A stretch of 64,000 nucleotides of DNA from Thalassotalea piscium (GTDB lineage: Bacteria; Pseudomonadota; Gammaproteobacteria; Enterobacterales; Alteromonadaceae): positions 3,224,001-3,288,000 of the forward strand of contig NZ_AP027362.1 in assembly GCF_030295935.1 (NCBI RefSeq), given 5' to 3'. The notes under the pieces were generated by a model. The model made no database searches. It was given only the letters and a program-made list of their open reading frames with translations, and was not told the DNA's origin. Below, piece after piece: positions 1 to 8,232 of the stretch. Within the stretch, counting starts at the first letter, position 1. Each line of letters opens with the position of its first letter. Made by a program: the position numbers and the translations under genes.

Positions 1-217
1 TGACCGCATTAGGCCAACGCAATTTGGCCTGTCGCTGAAGCGTTTTAATGCGTTTATTTAGCGTTGATGACTCCTCCTCTGTGAGAAGATGGTCAAGTCG
101 AGCTAAAAAGCTCTTGTTATCGAAAGCGCTGGAAGAAAACTGGACTTCCAACGCAGCCATAACACCTGTTAATTTGAGCTTCTCGCATTTATCAATCACT
201 TTATCTCTAAGCTTCAT
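1..217 (-). CDS. istB: IS21-family helper ATPase IstB, N-terminal part (runs off window)
   Basis: This is the first 72 codons of the helper ATPase of an IS21-type element; the gene continues beyond base 1. The start is the ATG at 215-217, preceded by a strong GGAGGT ribosome-binding site, and it overlaps the end of istA by 11 bases, the usual IS21 arrangement. The visible part is the charged helical N-terminal region (it begins MKLRDKVIDKCEKLKLTGVM), which precedes the AAA+ domain in this family. IstB assists the IstA transposase in target capture. The Walker motifs lie outside the window, so the call rests on position and N-terminal resemblance. Confidence 0.8.
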   Translation of the reverse strand, partial: MKLRDKVIDKCEKLKLTGVMAALEVQFSSSAFDNKSFLARLDHLLTEEESSTLNKRIKTLQRQAKLRWPNAV

Positions 218-1760
218 GAGAACCTCCGTAGTACGCGCTACCACGCACATTTTCATGGGCTGCGATATATGCAGGTAGATTTTTGATACCGTCCTGCTCA
301 ACTTGAGCACGCACAACCAACTCCACATCCGAAACACTTAACATGTCATGTTGAAGCGCATACTCGCATGCATCGTTAAGCACATTGCTGCCTTTTTTAT
401 CGCTGAGTTTCATCAGCGCTCGACAACGTTTGCCTATAGCGCGAGAGCGTGGGTTATTTACCTTGGAGTACCAAAGTTCAACCATCTGGTTCACATGTGA
501 ACCAGATTCAACAGCCCATGCCAGATTTTTATCCATGTCATTACTTTCAAGATCGGCAAGGTGATCTGGGTGCATATGTTCTTCAAGGATGGTAGCGCCC
601 ATCGGCTCATCCGAAAGCTCATGCTCGGCAACAAGCTTGTGCATATGTATCACGCGAAGGTGCGTTAACGTAACGTAAACTTCAACCGTTTCACCATGAA
701 TCACCCAAGGCACAGAGTACTCATGCTTACGATATTTAACGGTATATTCAGTCGATACCTGTTGCACCATTTTCTCTACGATCATGTCAAAATCGGTATG
801 AGGCAGAGGATTCAAGACACCTTTTTCATTTTTGTAAAAGAGATCATTGCGTGAGAAATCTAAGCCTTGAAAATTCAGATTATTCAACACTTCTACTTCT
901 TTGCTAAGGTGTTGATTGACTTCTTTAAGGCTAAAGAAATCCCAATCCTGATTCATCGGAATGAGAATGCGTTGAGTAACAAATTTAACGCCAAGTTCAG
1001 CAAGTGCCTTATCCTGTGGACGGCCTACACGACAAGAATCCATTAGGCAGTTGTAGTGATCACCAAAAGCACTCACATTCTCAACAAAAGTGGGAATGAG
1101 ACCCGGTTGTGAAACCAGTGCTTTTGCATTATCCATAACAACCACTTCGGTTGCACCACCGTAGTAAATAAACATACGACGCATAGATTCAATCCAATCA
1201 GCCGTGGTTTCACCGGGAGTGGCAAAGGCAAAGATCTTTTGACTAGAGCCTAGCACTGCAACAAAGACTTTAACCCATATCTTTTCACCGTTTGCGTTAT
1301 AGCGAACTTTGGTGCCAGCGTAATCTATATAAACGACTTCACCCGCTGCATGGAGCTGTTTCATTGAAAGTTTGCAACGTTTCAAGGTTTTCTTGAGGGT
1401 GCGGCAAAAGTGTGAATAGCTCATTGCCGACATCGGATCTTCTGCATAATACTCAAGGTACAGAACTGTTATCGACTTACGCTTTCCTTTTTCTTTAGTA
1501 CGCTCTTCCACAATATATTGAATTTTCGGCACACGCTTTTTTGCGTTCTTCAAGATATCAGGAAACATCAGCTTAATAAGCGCCTCATCATTGAGCTGTT
1601 CAGCCAGTAGGTGATCAACATCGTACTTTTCACAGCGCTTGTTAACTCTCACCATCGAAGAAGGTGATGCATTGGCAAAATCTGCTTGTTTACGAATAGT
1701 AATGTCAGGCAGCACGAATTTTGCGCGGATCGCTGCCCGGATTTGAGTTGGTTTTAACAT
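207..1760 (-). CDS. istA: IS21-family transposase IstA
   Basis: A 517-residue DDE transposase of the IS21 family. The N-terminal third carries a helix-turn-helix-like region. The integrase core follows, with VVYIDYAG and VVVMDNAKAL around the first two acidic residues (about residues 145 and 210) and the third acidic residue downstream near ALAELGVKF. The C-terminal part has the beta-rich Mu-transposase-like segment (YRKHEYSVPW) seen in IstA proteins. Length is normal and the frame is intact. It overlaps the downstream istB start, so the pair is translationally coupled. The element is probably active or only recently inactive. Confidence 0.92.
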   Translation of the reverse strand: MLKPTQIRAAIRAKFVLPDITIRKQADFANASPSSMVRVNKRCEKYDVDHLLAEQLNDEALIKLMFPDILKNAKKRVPKIQYIVEERTKEKGKRKSITVLYLEYYAEDPMSAMSYSHFCRTLKKTLKRCKLSMKQLHAAGEVVYIDYAGTKVRYNANGEKIWVKVFVAVLGSSQKIFAFATPGETTADWIESMRRMFIYYGGATEVVVMDNAKALVSQPGLIPTFVENVSAFGDHYNCLMDSCRVGRPQDKALAELGVKFVTQRILIPMNQDWDFFSLKEVNQHLSKEVEVLNNLNFQGLDFSRNDLFYKNEKGVLNPLPHTDFDMIVEKMVQQVSTEYTVKYRKHEYSVPWVIHGETVEVYVTLTHLRVIHMHKLVAEHELSDEPMGATILEEHMHPDHLADLESNDMDKNLAWAVESGSHVNQMVELWYSKVNNPRSRAIGKRCRALMKLSDKKGSNVLNDACEYALQHDMLSVSDVELVVRAQVEQDGIKNLPAYIAAHENVRGSAYYGGSHEA

Positions 1761-1888
1761 GTGTTATTACCCTTATTTATCGAAAATAAAGGCACAGAGG
1801 GGCCAACAAGAAAATAACCAAACTTTCTTGACATGTGGCCCACTTACAACGACACTAATAACATCATCTATGCAAAAGATGTTTTTCA

Positions 1889-1922
1889 GAAGCCCTAGAG
1901 TTGCCGCTCATTATTGGGCTTC
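1889..1922. terminator. Hairpin outside the IS21 end
   Basis: AGAAGCCC and GGGCTTCT form an 8-bp stem around an 18-base loop, with a T-run on the low-coordinate side. It may be a weak rho-independent terminator for minus-strand transcription coming from the 88-aa gene, or a structure belonging to the IS end. The assignment is tentative. Confidence 0.3.
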
Positions 1923-1981
1923 TGTCGTTTCTGCGCCAGAAAAATTGTTTACTACTTATACTGCTTAGTTTATTCAGCTAA

Positions 1982-2248
1982 CTAGACATCTTTTTTCTCC
2001 TCGTTAAATGCTTGCTCTGCCAAAAATTGTGCAACGTCTTTTATTAAGGCGAATTTGCCGCGACGATGTGGCATTTCAAATGTGTGTACAGGAAAAACAC
2101 CTCGCAATATCGCCTGCTTAACCGCATCCACCGAGCGATAATTTAATGCCCGATGTAACTGCTTCAGCGTTAGAATCGAAGACCCATGAAGTTTCAATAA
2201 ATCTGCTTCAAGGGCTTTTGCCAGTTCCTGTTTTTCGGTCTCACTCAA
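1982..2248 (-). CDS. Small putative DNA-binding protein (88 aa)
   Basis: Unrecognised 88-residue protein. It starts with TTG, 10 bases after a clear AAAGGAGAG ribosome-binding site. The middle, LTLKQLHRALNYRSVDAVKQ, reads like a helix-turn-helix of the excisionase/AlpA or PrtN type, followed by a basic stretch (PHRRGKF) and an amphipathic C-terminal helix. Such small regulators are common on plasmids and integrative elements, which fits the mobile surroundings. The DNA-binding role is inferred from the pattern only; partner and target are unknown. Confidence 0.5.
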   Translation of the reverse strand: MSETEKQELAKALEADLLKLHGSSILTLKQLHRALNYRSVDAVKQAILRGVFPVHTFEMPHRRGKFALIKDVAQFLAEQAFNEEKKDV

Positions 2249-2400
2249 GTTAAGTCACTCTCCTTTTGGAAATTAGCGGAACTTTTAGCGTAGAATGAGA
2301 TTCAAGCCAGATCTACTTCGGGCAAGAACAAGCAATCGTTCTAGGTTTAATGTGCGGTAACTAGTTGATAGGTAATAAATAATTGATTTGATAAATTTTG

Positions 2401-2781
2401 ATGAAGCTTATGAATTCTGACGAAAACCCATATACTTATACCAAAAATAAATACAAAAAAAGTTTAAACAGCCTGTCTATTAGGCAGTATAAAAAGTTAA
2501 GTACGCCATTAAAGCGGGTATACACGCAGGTTAAGTTTAAGAGTTATTTATCCAAGCAAGGCTACCATTCTATTGCAGAATTCATCAGGCACCTGCATAC
2601 AATTGAACGACATCATTTTTCTGAACCGACAAAAATAGACAATGATATAACCCATTTAGAATTTGAAACGGGGTATTGGTACAAATTGGCAAAGGGACAG
2701 TCAATTCAAAAGCCATCTAAGATTTTCCAAATAAACGATGCGGTTGGCTTTTATGAACTGTTTCGGCGTTTTTCAAGGTAG
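2401..2781 (+). pseudogene. Hypothetical gene, 5' part, cut by an IS3-family insertion
   Basis: About 124 codons of an unknown, basic, Tyr/Lys-rich protein (it opens with MKLMNSDENPYTYTKNKYKK). Reading stops at a TAG that belongs to the terminal inverted repeat of the adjacent IS3-family element, so the gene has lost its natural end. The open frame beyond the IS (4394-4983) has the same phase and is likely the missing C-terminal part, which would give an intact protein of about 310 residues. No domain is recognised. It may be a relic of the mobile segment upstream. Confidence 0.55.
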
Positions 2782-2796
2782 TTGTCGCCTGAGTTA

Positions 2797-3804
2797 TTAA
2801 GCTGCTTCTTTTTTGCTCTCTGGATTTAACTCCACTTCACTGATTTCATCCCAGTTTCTGGTGCCCTTTGACCAACGGTTAGGGTTATTTTCTTGCGCTT
2901 TGCTATATAGCTCACGACGTTTTGCCAATATCGCTTTGTCTTCACCTCTATGGCGTTGAGTTGGTGTTACAAACTTGATGCGACTGTGTCTGTGCTCATT
3001 GTTGTACCATTGAGCGAAGCCTCTTACCCAAGCTCTTGCATCTCCAAGACTTTTAAAGCCTTCGCTTGGCCAGCGGTGATTATATTTGACCGTACGAAAT
3101 AGTGATTCCGAGTACGGGTTATCATTACTGACTCCTGGCCGACTACGAGAGCCTATCACGCCCATATCCAGCATTTTGGCTTGCATCGTTAGGCACTTCA
3201 TCGGGCTACCGTTATCTGAGTGCAATACCACGTTTTGTTTAACGCACTTTTCAGCCCAGAGCGTGCGCTCTAGCAATTCAGCAGCACGTTCGCCAGACTC
3301 ACTGTCATGAACTTCCCAGCCGACGACTTTACGGCTGAAGATATCGATTATCATGTAAAGATAAAAGAACCGGCCAATGACTGTTGACGGGCAGTAGCTA
3401 ATATCCCAAGTCCACACTTGGTTTGGCGCTGTTGCTCTAAATCCCTTAGGTTTAGCTCGGCTACCTTTAGGTTTTGCTTTACCCCGATGGGTGAGCTGGT
3501 TATTGGCTTTCAATACGCGATAAAAGCTCGACTCCGACGCTAAATATTGTCCGCTATCTGCTAACATGGGTACTATCTGGCTTGGTCCTATATTCACGTA
3601 CTCTTCTTGGTTGCAGGTGTCGAGTATTGCTTGACGTTCTTGCTCTGTGAGTTTATTGCTCGGCTCTAACCTATCCGCTATAGGCCTTTTATCACCAATA
3701 ATTTCACCACTTTCCTGCCAACGTTGTAAGGTGCGTATAGACATGCCAACCTCTTCACAAGCTTTATTTTTTCTAGCACCTGAGATAACAGCCTCATTAA
3801 TCAA
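2797..3804 (-). CDS. IS3-family transposase OrfB (DDE catalytic part)
   Basis: The rve-type integrase core of the IS. Catalytic residues are visible: D in WTWDISYCPS, D in VLHSDNGSP and E in PYSESLFRTVK, with the usual IS3 K/R downstream. An HTH (GMSIRTLQRW) precedes the core. The frame stays open upstream of the nominal TTG start into the end of orfA, so the active protein is probably an OrfAB fusion made by -1 frameshifting at the G6 run (minus strand, 3854-3859). The frame is intact. Confidence 0.9.
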   Translation of the reverse strand: MINEAVISGARKNKACEEVGMSIRTLQRWQESGEIIGDKRPIADRLEPSNKLTEQERQAILDTCNQEEYVNIGPSQIVPMLADSGQYLASESSFYRVLKANNQLTHRGKAKPKGSRAKPKGFRATAPNQVWTWDISYCPSTVIGRFFYLYMIIDIFSRKVVGWEVHDSESGERAAELLERTLWAEKCVKQNVVLHSDNGSPMKCLTMQAKMLDMGVIGSRSRPGVSNDNPYSESLFRTVKYNHRWPSEGFKSLGDARAWVRGFAQWYNNEHRHSRIKFVTPTQRHRGEDKAILAKRRELYSKAQENNPNRWSKGTRNWDEISEVELNPESKKEAA

Positions 3805-3836
3805 AGATGCGTAATACTGCCTATCTGTGAGTGAGG

Positions 3837-4328
3837 TTAACTGTCCTCGTCTTCCCCCCAGTAGGCATTTAACTTTTTTCTCAGCACCAATAATGCGGCT
3901 GTTTCAGCAAGCGCAGCTTCTTTACGCTTTAGCTCTTTTTCTAACTCTTTGATTCGTTTTCGATCAACTTTTCGCTCTTGAATTAATTGTTTACGCTGTT
4001 GAGCTTGAGTCTGATTACCAGCAATACAGCTTTGCTTCCACTCTTTAATTTTCTCAGGGTAAAGGCCTTTCTCACGGCAATACTCGCTTAACTCTATTTC
4101 ACTTAATGTGGCCGTTTCTAAAACGATTGAGAACTTTTGCTCTGGTGACCAACCATTTGAGTTATTACTATCTGTCAAACTAGAACCTGCTTTTAAATAC
4201 TTATCTCGCCATGAATACAAAGTAGATAAGTTGATACTTTCTAGCTTTGCGAATTGACGTAATGATAAGCCACTTTCAATCAGCTTTCTAATAACCGCTT
4301 TCTTGTGATCTTCTGGATAATGTTTCAC
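3837..4328 (-). CDS. IS3-family transposase OrfA (helix-turn-helix part)
   Basis: A 163-residue OrfA. Its N-terminus (HKKAVIRKLIESGLSLRQFA) is an HTH_Tnp_1-type DNA-binding domain, and a second HTH-like segment precedes a leucine-zipper coiled coil (KRIKELEKELKRKEAALAET). OrfA recognises the IS ends and modulates transposition. The stop lies just beyond a run of six Gs that could serve as the slippery site for fusion to OrfB. Confidence 0.88.
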   Translation of the reverse strand: MKHYPEDHKKAVIRKLIESGLSLRQFAKLESINLSTLYSWRDKYLKAGSSLTDSNNSNGWSPEQKFSIVLETATLSEIELSEYCREKGLYPEKIKEWKQSCIAGNQTQAQQRKQLIQERKVDRKRIKELEKELKRKEAALAETAALLVLRKKLNAYWGEDEDS

Positions 4329-4393
4329 TCATTACTAACTTACCGCTCCCTGTTGAACTTTTATGAAAAACTGAGGCGACAACTATCCTGACA

Positions 4394-4983
4394 CAGGGGG
4401 GTTTGGGCGCGTACATCCTTTCTGGAATTTATTAAACCGAAAAGCCAGAGTGCAAAATTGTGCATTCCAATTGCCTGATGAAATGAAAAAACGGATTTTT
4501 AAAACCCATCATTTTCCTAACGGCTTATCGACAGAAAGGTTCATCGACAACCTAAAGCAAATAAACCCCGCGCAACTCAACAATCTTTATGCCACCAAAT
4601 CAATTGATTCACTGCTTGCCTTGATGGTGATGTGTGTTGCTCATCAATATCGCGGGGGAAGAAAAGCCAGTCGAAAAGTGGAGAAATACTTTTACGCTCA
4701 GTTTCTCTATTTGATGGTATTTAAATATGACATTAAGTTGACACTTGAGCTTTACGTTTATATTTTCTTTTTGCTTGAATCCAATTCGTTGTTCAAAACG
4801 AGCAATACAAATAAACCGCTAGATGTTGACCAGTTGTTCACCGACCAAGCATTTGTTAAATCATTAATCAAATCGACTGAATCACTTAGTAATAAAGAAC
4901 AAGAAGAAAAGCTCAGTCAAAAGATCATGACTTACTTAAATAAGCAGAAAACTCATCCTTATTTTCATGCCTACGGCAAATAA
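4394..4983 (+). pseudogene. Hypothetical gene, 3' part, separated from its start by the IS3 element
   Basis: An open frame runs from the IS edge to 4983 in the same phase as the gene fragment at 2401-2778. A GTG at 4450 is the first plausible internal start and would give 177 residues. The C-terminal half is helical with a hydrophobic segment (LTLELYVYIFFLLE) and a charged tail; no family is recognised. It is probably the C-terminal part of the interrupted gene, although independent expression from the GTG cannot be excluded. Confidence 0.5.
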
Positions 4984-5421
4984 CCAAAACTGCCGATTTG
5001 AGCCGTGATTAATTTAATAATTATTATTTTTGTTTCATTCCTATGCAATTCTTGTTTCAGGGGGACTAACGTCCTCGTATCATCAAGATGAAATTAGGTG
5101 TGTCTTTTTAAGGTAATATATAATTGTAAATTCTCATCCGAATGGCACACCAAATACCACCGTTTGGAACAACAAAAATTATTAAGCCGAAACACGATCA
5201 GCATGACCTTGGAACAAGGCTCAATTTCGCCACCAACCGCTTAATTAATATTTGTAAAATTAATGGCTAACAAATATCTATTTGTCTGATCATGACCATA
5301 GCAGCAGTCTATCGTCAACGCCAATTTTAGAGTGAAAAAGTCGATATTAGATCCATGCTTTCAGTATGTTTTTAACTGAAATTTATCTATGATCATCTTA
5401 AATTCTTATGAGGGTTAGGTC
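4984..5421. other. Intergenic stretch without a convincing gene
   Basis: This AT-rich gap has no recognised RNA or IS end. One short frame (5142-5270, 42 codons, opening MAHQIPPFGTTK) is open on the plus strand but lacks a good ribosome-binding site and is not called. The promoter of the following 105-aa gene should lie near the right edge. Confidence 0.4.
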
Positions 5422-5739
5422 ATGAGTACAACGGTTAAAGATTGGTACATCGTTTCTGTTTTTGATGATGAGGAATTGATCGGCAAAATCCTTTGGGGCA
5501 CTTGCGAAGAAGATGAGACCTACCGATTTTCACCGGGCAGCTATATCAGTACTTCAAAGGTTGAAAAGATTTTTCCAAACAAAAGATTAATTATTACAGC
5601 GAGTGGCAGTTGCTATAAATTGATTGGCGAGGGCCAAAAATCTCAAGTGCAATTAAAAGACTTCCAACTCCTTCGGCACGGGTTTTCGCCTGAGCAAATC
5701 ACCCAATTGAATTTGGAACCAAACGACTATTTTCATTGA
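5422..5739 (+). CDS. Hypothetical protein, 105 aa, convergent with the rhs array
   Basis: An unrecognised small acidic soluble protein (no signal peptide or membrane segment) with a GAGGGTTAGGTC ribosome-binding region before its ATG. It faces the rhs cassettes tail to tail across a shared terminator block. The last roughly 25 codons and the whole downstream block recur at 13543-13710, so this gene type sat beside the original rhs locus and was partly copied or cut during array growth. It may be an accessory or chaperone-like gene of the locus, but nothing in its sequence proves that. Confidence 0.6.
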   Translation: MSTTVKDWYIVSVFDDEELIGKILWGTCEEDETYRFSPGSYISTSKVEKIFPNKRLIITASGSCYKLIGEGQKSQVQLKDFQLLRHGFSPEQITQLNLEPNDYFH

Positions 5740-5749
5740 CCCAAAAAAC

Positions 5750-5770
5750 AAAACCAGCTACCGCTGGCTT
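5750..5770 (+). terminator. Terminator of the 105-aa gene
   Basis: AACCAGCTACCGCTGGCTTT forms a short GC hairpin (CCAGC/GCTGG) followed by Ts, eleven bases after the stop codon. The same hairpin with one changed loop base is found at 13639-13659. Confidence 0.6.
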
Positions 5771-5805
5771 TGGATTGAGAGCAAGATTATTGTTTATTGA
5801 TTCCT

Positions 5806-5827
5806 AGCCCCGACTAGCGAGGCTTTG
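5806..5827 (-). terminator. Terminator of rhs cassette 1 (repeated block)
   Basis: AGCCCCGACTAGCGAGGCTT folds into a hairpin on either strand. Closely related copies lie downstream of the immunity genes of cassettes 2 (7946-7970), 4 (10512-10554, with an 18-base insertion) and 6 (13697-13710 plus 15220-15229, split by the IS50-like element). Confidence 0.55.
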
Positions 5828-5844
5828 GATTCACTTTATAGCTA

Positions 5845-6114
5845 TTATTTGATTGAAACTAAGATTGAAATAGCCAATGCAGGTAAAAAAAGCAACAGCC
5901 TTAAACCTAGATTTTTAGATTCAGGAGATAGTTCCCTATCTAAATACGGCACTGACATCGGTTTACCTATTATAAAAGGGTGTACATAATACAAACCGAA
6001 AGAATAAGCTATCAAGTTCAATATCCAATTTTCAATTCCGACTCTTTCAACGATGAATATTCCCGAAATTACAAACCAAAAATAGAACCCAAGTATTATT
6101 ATTTTGCTTTTCAT
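5845..6114 (-). CDS. Putative immunity protein of rhs cassette 1 (membrane protein, 89 aa)
   Basis: Its ATG directly abuts the stop codon of the preceding Rhs C-terminal gene (TAG then ATG), the tight coupling typical of toxin-immunity pairs. The 89 residues contain three hydrophobic segments (about residues 4-21, 31-46 and 70-87), so it should sit in the inner membrane. No family is recognised. The immunity role is inferred from position and from the same pattern in the other five cassettes. Confidence 0.6.
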   Translation of the reverse strand: MKSKIIILGFYFWFVISGIFIVERVGIENWILNLIAYSFGLYYVHPFIIGKPMSVPYLDRELSPESKNLGLRLLLFLPALAISILVSIK

Positions 6115-6690
6115 CTAATTTCCACTGTTATGATTTAATGTTTGGTTTAACAATATACTTGTAGCGACAGCCCTTTGATCTCTAGATGTCTGAGTGCCCA
6201 TTTTACCTGCTTTCATGCCAACCTTTAACATTTCACCAGACGCTAAAGGCGCTAAGGTTATTAAACCTCCTTTGATGTCGCCCTGTAAAAATTGATCAAA
6301 GGCTATTACTCCGTCAATAGCACCTGATGCCAATGCACAATAAATAGAGCAAGGTGAAAGAGAAGCTGCTGTTAATGACAATGAAACATTGTTAGCAGTT
6401 TCATAAACATCTTTTCTTTCTATAGAATTTATTGACTCTAATGTATCATCGGCTACTTTTTCTGCCGTACCTACTAATGCTTGAGCTGAATCTTCTACTC
6501 TATCTTGAGACTTTTTCCATCCTTCAGTCCACTTAGAGAAAGAGCCTAAGATATCAACGCCCCCACAGCCTCTCGATTCATCTTTAAACTTTCCACATAA
6601 TCCAGTTGGGTCAATCATATTAATCGGATCATTCCCCACATAGGCATACATATTCATGCCATCGCCATAACCAATCGGATCGGTTTGCAT
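6115..6690 (-). CDS. Orphan Rhs C-terminal toxin, cassette 1
   Basis: From its ATG it reads [20 protein letters not shown] and then [10 protein letters not shown], the canonical end of an Rhs core just before the variable toxin tip. The tip (about 160 residues) is unique in the window, with charged helices followed by Ala/Gly/Leu-rich hydrophobic stretches ([20 protein letters not shown]). The frame is open upstream through the core copy as far as the TAGGACACCC motif, but that part has no start codon. Unless fused by recombination to a full Rhs gene, only the tip could be made. The toxic activity is not recognisable. Confidence 0.7.
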   Translation of the reverse strand: MQTDPIGYGDGMNMYAYVGNDPINMIDPTGLCGKFKDESRGCGGVDILGSFSKWTEGWKKSQDRVEDSAQALVGTAEKVADDTLESINSIERKDVYETANNVSLSLTAASLSPCSIYCALASGAIDGVIAFDQFLQGDIKGGLITLAPLASGEMLKVGMKAGKMGTQTSRDQRAVATSILLNQTLNHNSGN

Positions 6691-7010
6691 GAATCGACCT
6701 AGTTTTGGATGATAAATCCGTGCTTTGTAGTAATAAAGCTCGGTGCCGGGTAATAGTATTTGCCCAGTGTACCTAAAGCGTGATGCGCTTTGGTTTATCG
6801 GCTCGCCATAAGGGCCATATTGATGGCTTGCTGTTATATTACCTGCGCTATTAGTTTCTGCAATAATAGAGCCACGCTCGTCGGCCAGTAGATAATGTTT
6901 ATTAGCGGTGCCAGCCCCTTGATACCAAACTACCGGGTCGTCTGCTGCAATACCATGAACATAACGATTAATTAAGGTACCACTAGCAATAATGTTGGGT
7001 GTCCTAACTT
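6691..7010 (-). repeat. Rhs core fragment, copy 1
   Basis: About 105 codons of the conserved Rhs core end (motifs [44 protein letters not shown]). It begins exactly at the repeated motif 6994-7006 and is nearly identical in DNA to the other five copies. Confidence 0.85.
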
Positions 7011-7201
7011 TTTACTACATCAATAGCAAAAACAGACGTTAAAAATCGAATACGGTTAACCATCCATTGTCTGCGGTGTTCAAAGCTTTGATTAGTGTGA
7101 CTATCTTCGCCACATAAATAAGCTCGACGTACACAGCGAGAGATTAAGTGATAATAACGAGTATCTTCAAGGGATACTTGCTTGCTACGTGCTTGAGTCA
7201 T
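7004..7201 (-). pseudogene. REP-associated tyrosine transposase (Y1/HUH), N-terminal fragment A
   Basis: The first roughly 60 codons of a RAYT-type transposase (TQARSKQVSLEDTRYYHLIS, then RCVRRAYLCGED). The ATG at 7201 is preceded by its native leader. Homology ends right after FAIDV, where the motif at 6994-7006 cuts in and supplies a stop, so the HUH motif and the catalytic Tyr are missing. A second copy lies immediately upstream. It cannot encode an active enzyme; any activity would have to come from an intact relative elsewhere in the genome. Confidence 0.75.
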
Positions 7202-7283
7202 GTTAAACACCACTTTACTGTAGATTATTTAACCATAGTAAAGAGAAGTGAATAAATCAATAATGTTGGGTGTCCTATTATTT

Positions 7284-7467
7284 TTTCAATGGCAAAAACA
7301 GACGTTAAAAATCGAATGCGGTCAACCATCCATTGTCTGCGGTGTTCAAAGCTTTGATTAGTGTGACTATCTTCGCCACATAAATAAGCTCGACGTACAC
7401 AGCGAGAGATTAAGTGATAATAACGAGTATCTTCAAGGGATACTTGCTTGCTACGTGCTTGAGTCAT
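7284..7467 (-). pseudogene. REP-associated tyrosine transposase, N-terminal fragment B
   Basis: A second, nearly identical copy of the same N-terminal RAYT fragment, including its leader. It ends after FAIE, within a codon or two of where copy A ends, and then runs into the motif at 7265-7277. The copies differ by a few substitutions (for example MVDRI versus MVNRI), so the tandem duplication is not brand new. The spacing between motifs is 271 and 266 bases. Confidence 0.72.
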
Positions 7468-7549
7468 GTTAAACACCACTTTACTGTAGATTATTTAACC
7501 ATAGTAAAGAGAAGTGAATAAATCAATTATGTTGGGTGTCCTATTATTT

Positions 7550-7786
7550 TTAGATTTCTATGGAAAAATTTTCAGATTGCTCTCCGGTTGAGTTAATATG
7601 AAAATCTGTTATTTCAGGCTCTATATCTCGGTCTGATAAAGATTTATCTAAAAGAAGTCGCAATGCGTAGATTAAGTTTGTTTTACCTACGTCATTAGCC
7701 CCAATAATTAAAGTCTTTTCATTAAAATTAATTTCAGAATCAACAAAATTTCTAAAGCCACTAACTTTAACTGTTTGAATAATCAT
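7550..7786 (-). pseudogene. AAA ATPase of the RecF/OLD type, N-terminal fragment
   Basis: 78 residues that begin MIIQTVKVSGFRNFVDSEIN, the typical start of SMC/RecF-like and OLD-family ATPases, with a Walker A motif GANDVGKT (about residues 30-37). The ABC signature, Walker B and any Toprim nuclease domain are absent. The frame ends at the edge of the repeat motif at 7531-7543. It is the remnant of a much longer gene, perhaps from an overcoming-lysogenisation or other defence-type system. Confidence 0.65.
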
Positions 7787-7945
7787 TATTCTTTCATCCC
7801 TGTTATTATTTTTATTCTTTATATCTAATTTACACCATACATTTTCTATTAAGAAGCTATTAGCACTGTTTTATTTCAGCTCTAGCCTTTAGAAACCCAA
7901 ATACTCCACTTTAAGTGCTACTAATACTTTCAATGCCAGAAAAAT

Positions 7946-7970
7946 AAAGCCCCGACGAGCGAGGCTTTGG
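7946..7970 (-). terminator. Terminator of rhs cassette 2 (repeated block)
   Basis: AAAGCCCCGACGAGCGAGGC followed by TTTGG is a variant of the block at 5806-5827, 47 bases after the stop of the cassette-2 immunity gene. Confidence 0.5.
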
Positions 7971-8016
7971 ATTCAAAAAATGCTGTCCATGAATATTAAA
8001 ACGGCTCTGCCCCCTT

Positions 8017-8220
8017 TTATTTCTTAATATTATTTTTTCCGTATTTTGAGATACTCTTTCGGTAAGAAATATATGAGATAAATATCAAAAAGAATGAACA
8101 GACTACCGAAAATCCTACCCCTCGAATTAAACCATTTTCAATTGAAATTACACCGCCACAGATAAATGACAAGATCAAATACACTATTATTTGGACTTTA
8201 TATAATCTAAAAAAACTCAT
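8017..8220 (-). CDS. Putative immunity protein of rhs cassette 2 (membrane protein, 67 aa)
   Basis: A 67-residue protein with two hydrophobic segments (about 9-26 and 32-52) and a basic C-terminal tail (YRKSISKYGKNNIKK). It starts 12 bases after the stop of the cassette-2 Rhs tip and precedes the shared terminator block. No family is recognised; immunity is inferred from context. Confidence 0.55.
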   Translation of the reverse strand: MSFFRLYKVQIIVYLILSFICGGVISIENGLIRGVGFSVVCSFFLIFISYISYRKSISKYGKNNIKK

Positions 8221-8232
8221 CTTTCACCCTTA

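Larger units (their letters stand above)
1..1854 (-). mobile_element. IS21-family insertion sequence, partial (istB end outside window)
   Basis: istA and the start of istB define the element. The outer end upstream of istA is placed near 1854, where the minus strand reads TGTCGTTGTAAGTGGGCC, because IS21 ends normally start with TG. No matching end is visible in the window, so the boundary is an estimate. Confidence 0.6.
2771..4393 (-). mobile_element. IS3-family insertion sequence
   Basis: A two-gene IS with imperfect terminal inverted repeats. The minus-strand end reads TGTCAGGATAGTTGTCGCC and the plus-strand end reads TTTCAAGGTAGTTGTCGCC; the shared core TAGTTGTCGCCT is perfect. orfA and orfB are in different frames and separated by an IS3-style frameshift window. 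No convincing 3-bp target duplication is visible, so the exact edges are uncertain by a few bases. Confidence 0.82.

Noticed and set aside
7225-7283. C-terminal extension or alternative leader of transposase fragment B
   Set aside because: These residues (GHPTLL...) are the repeat motif and leader of the next copy read in frame, not transposase sequence.
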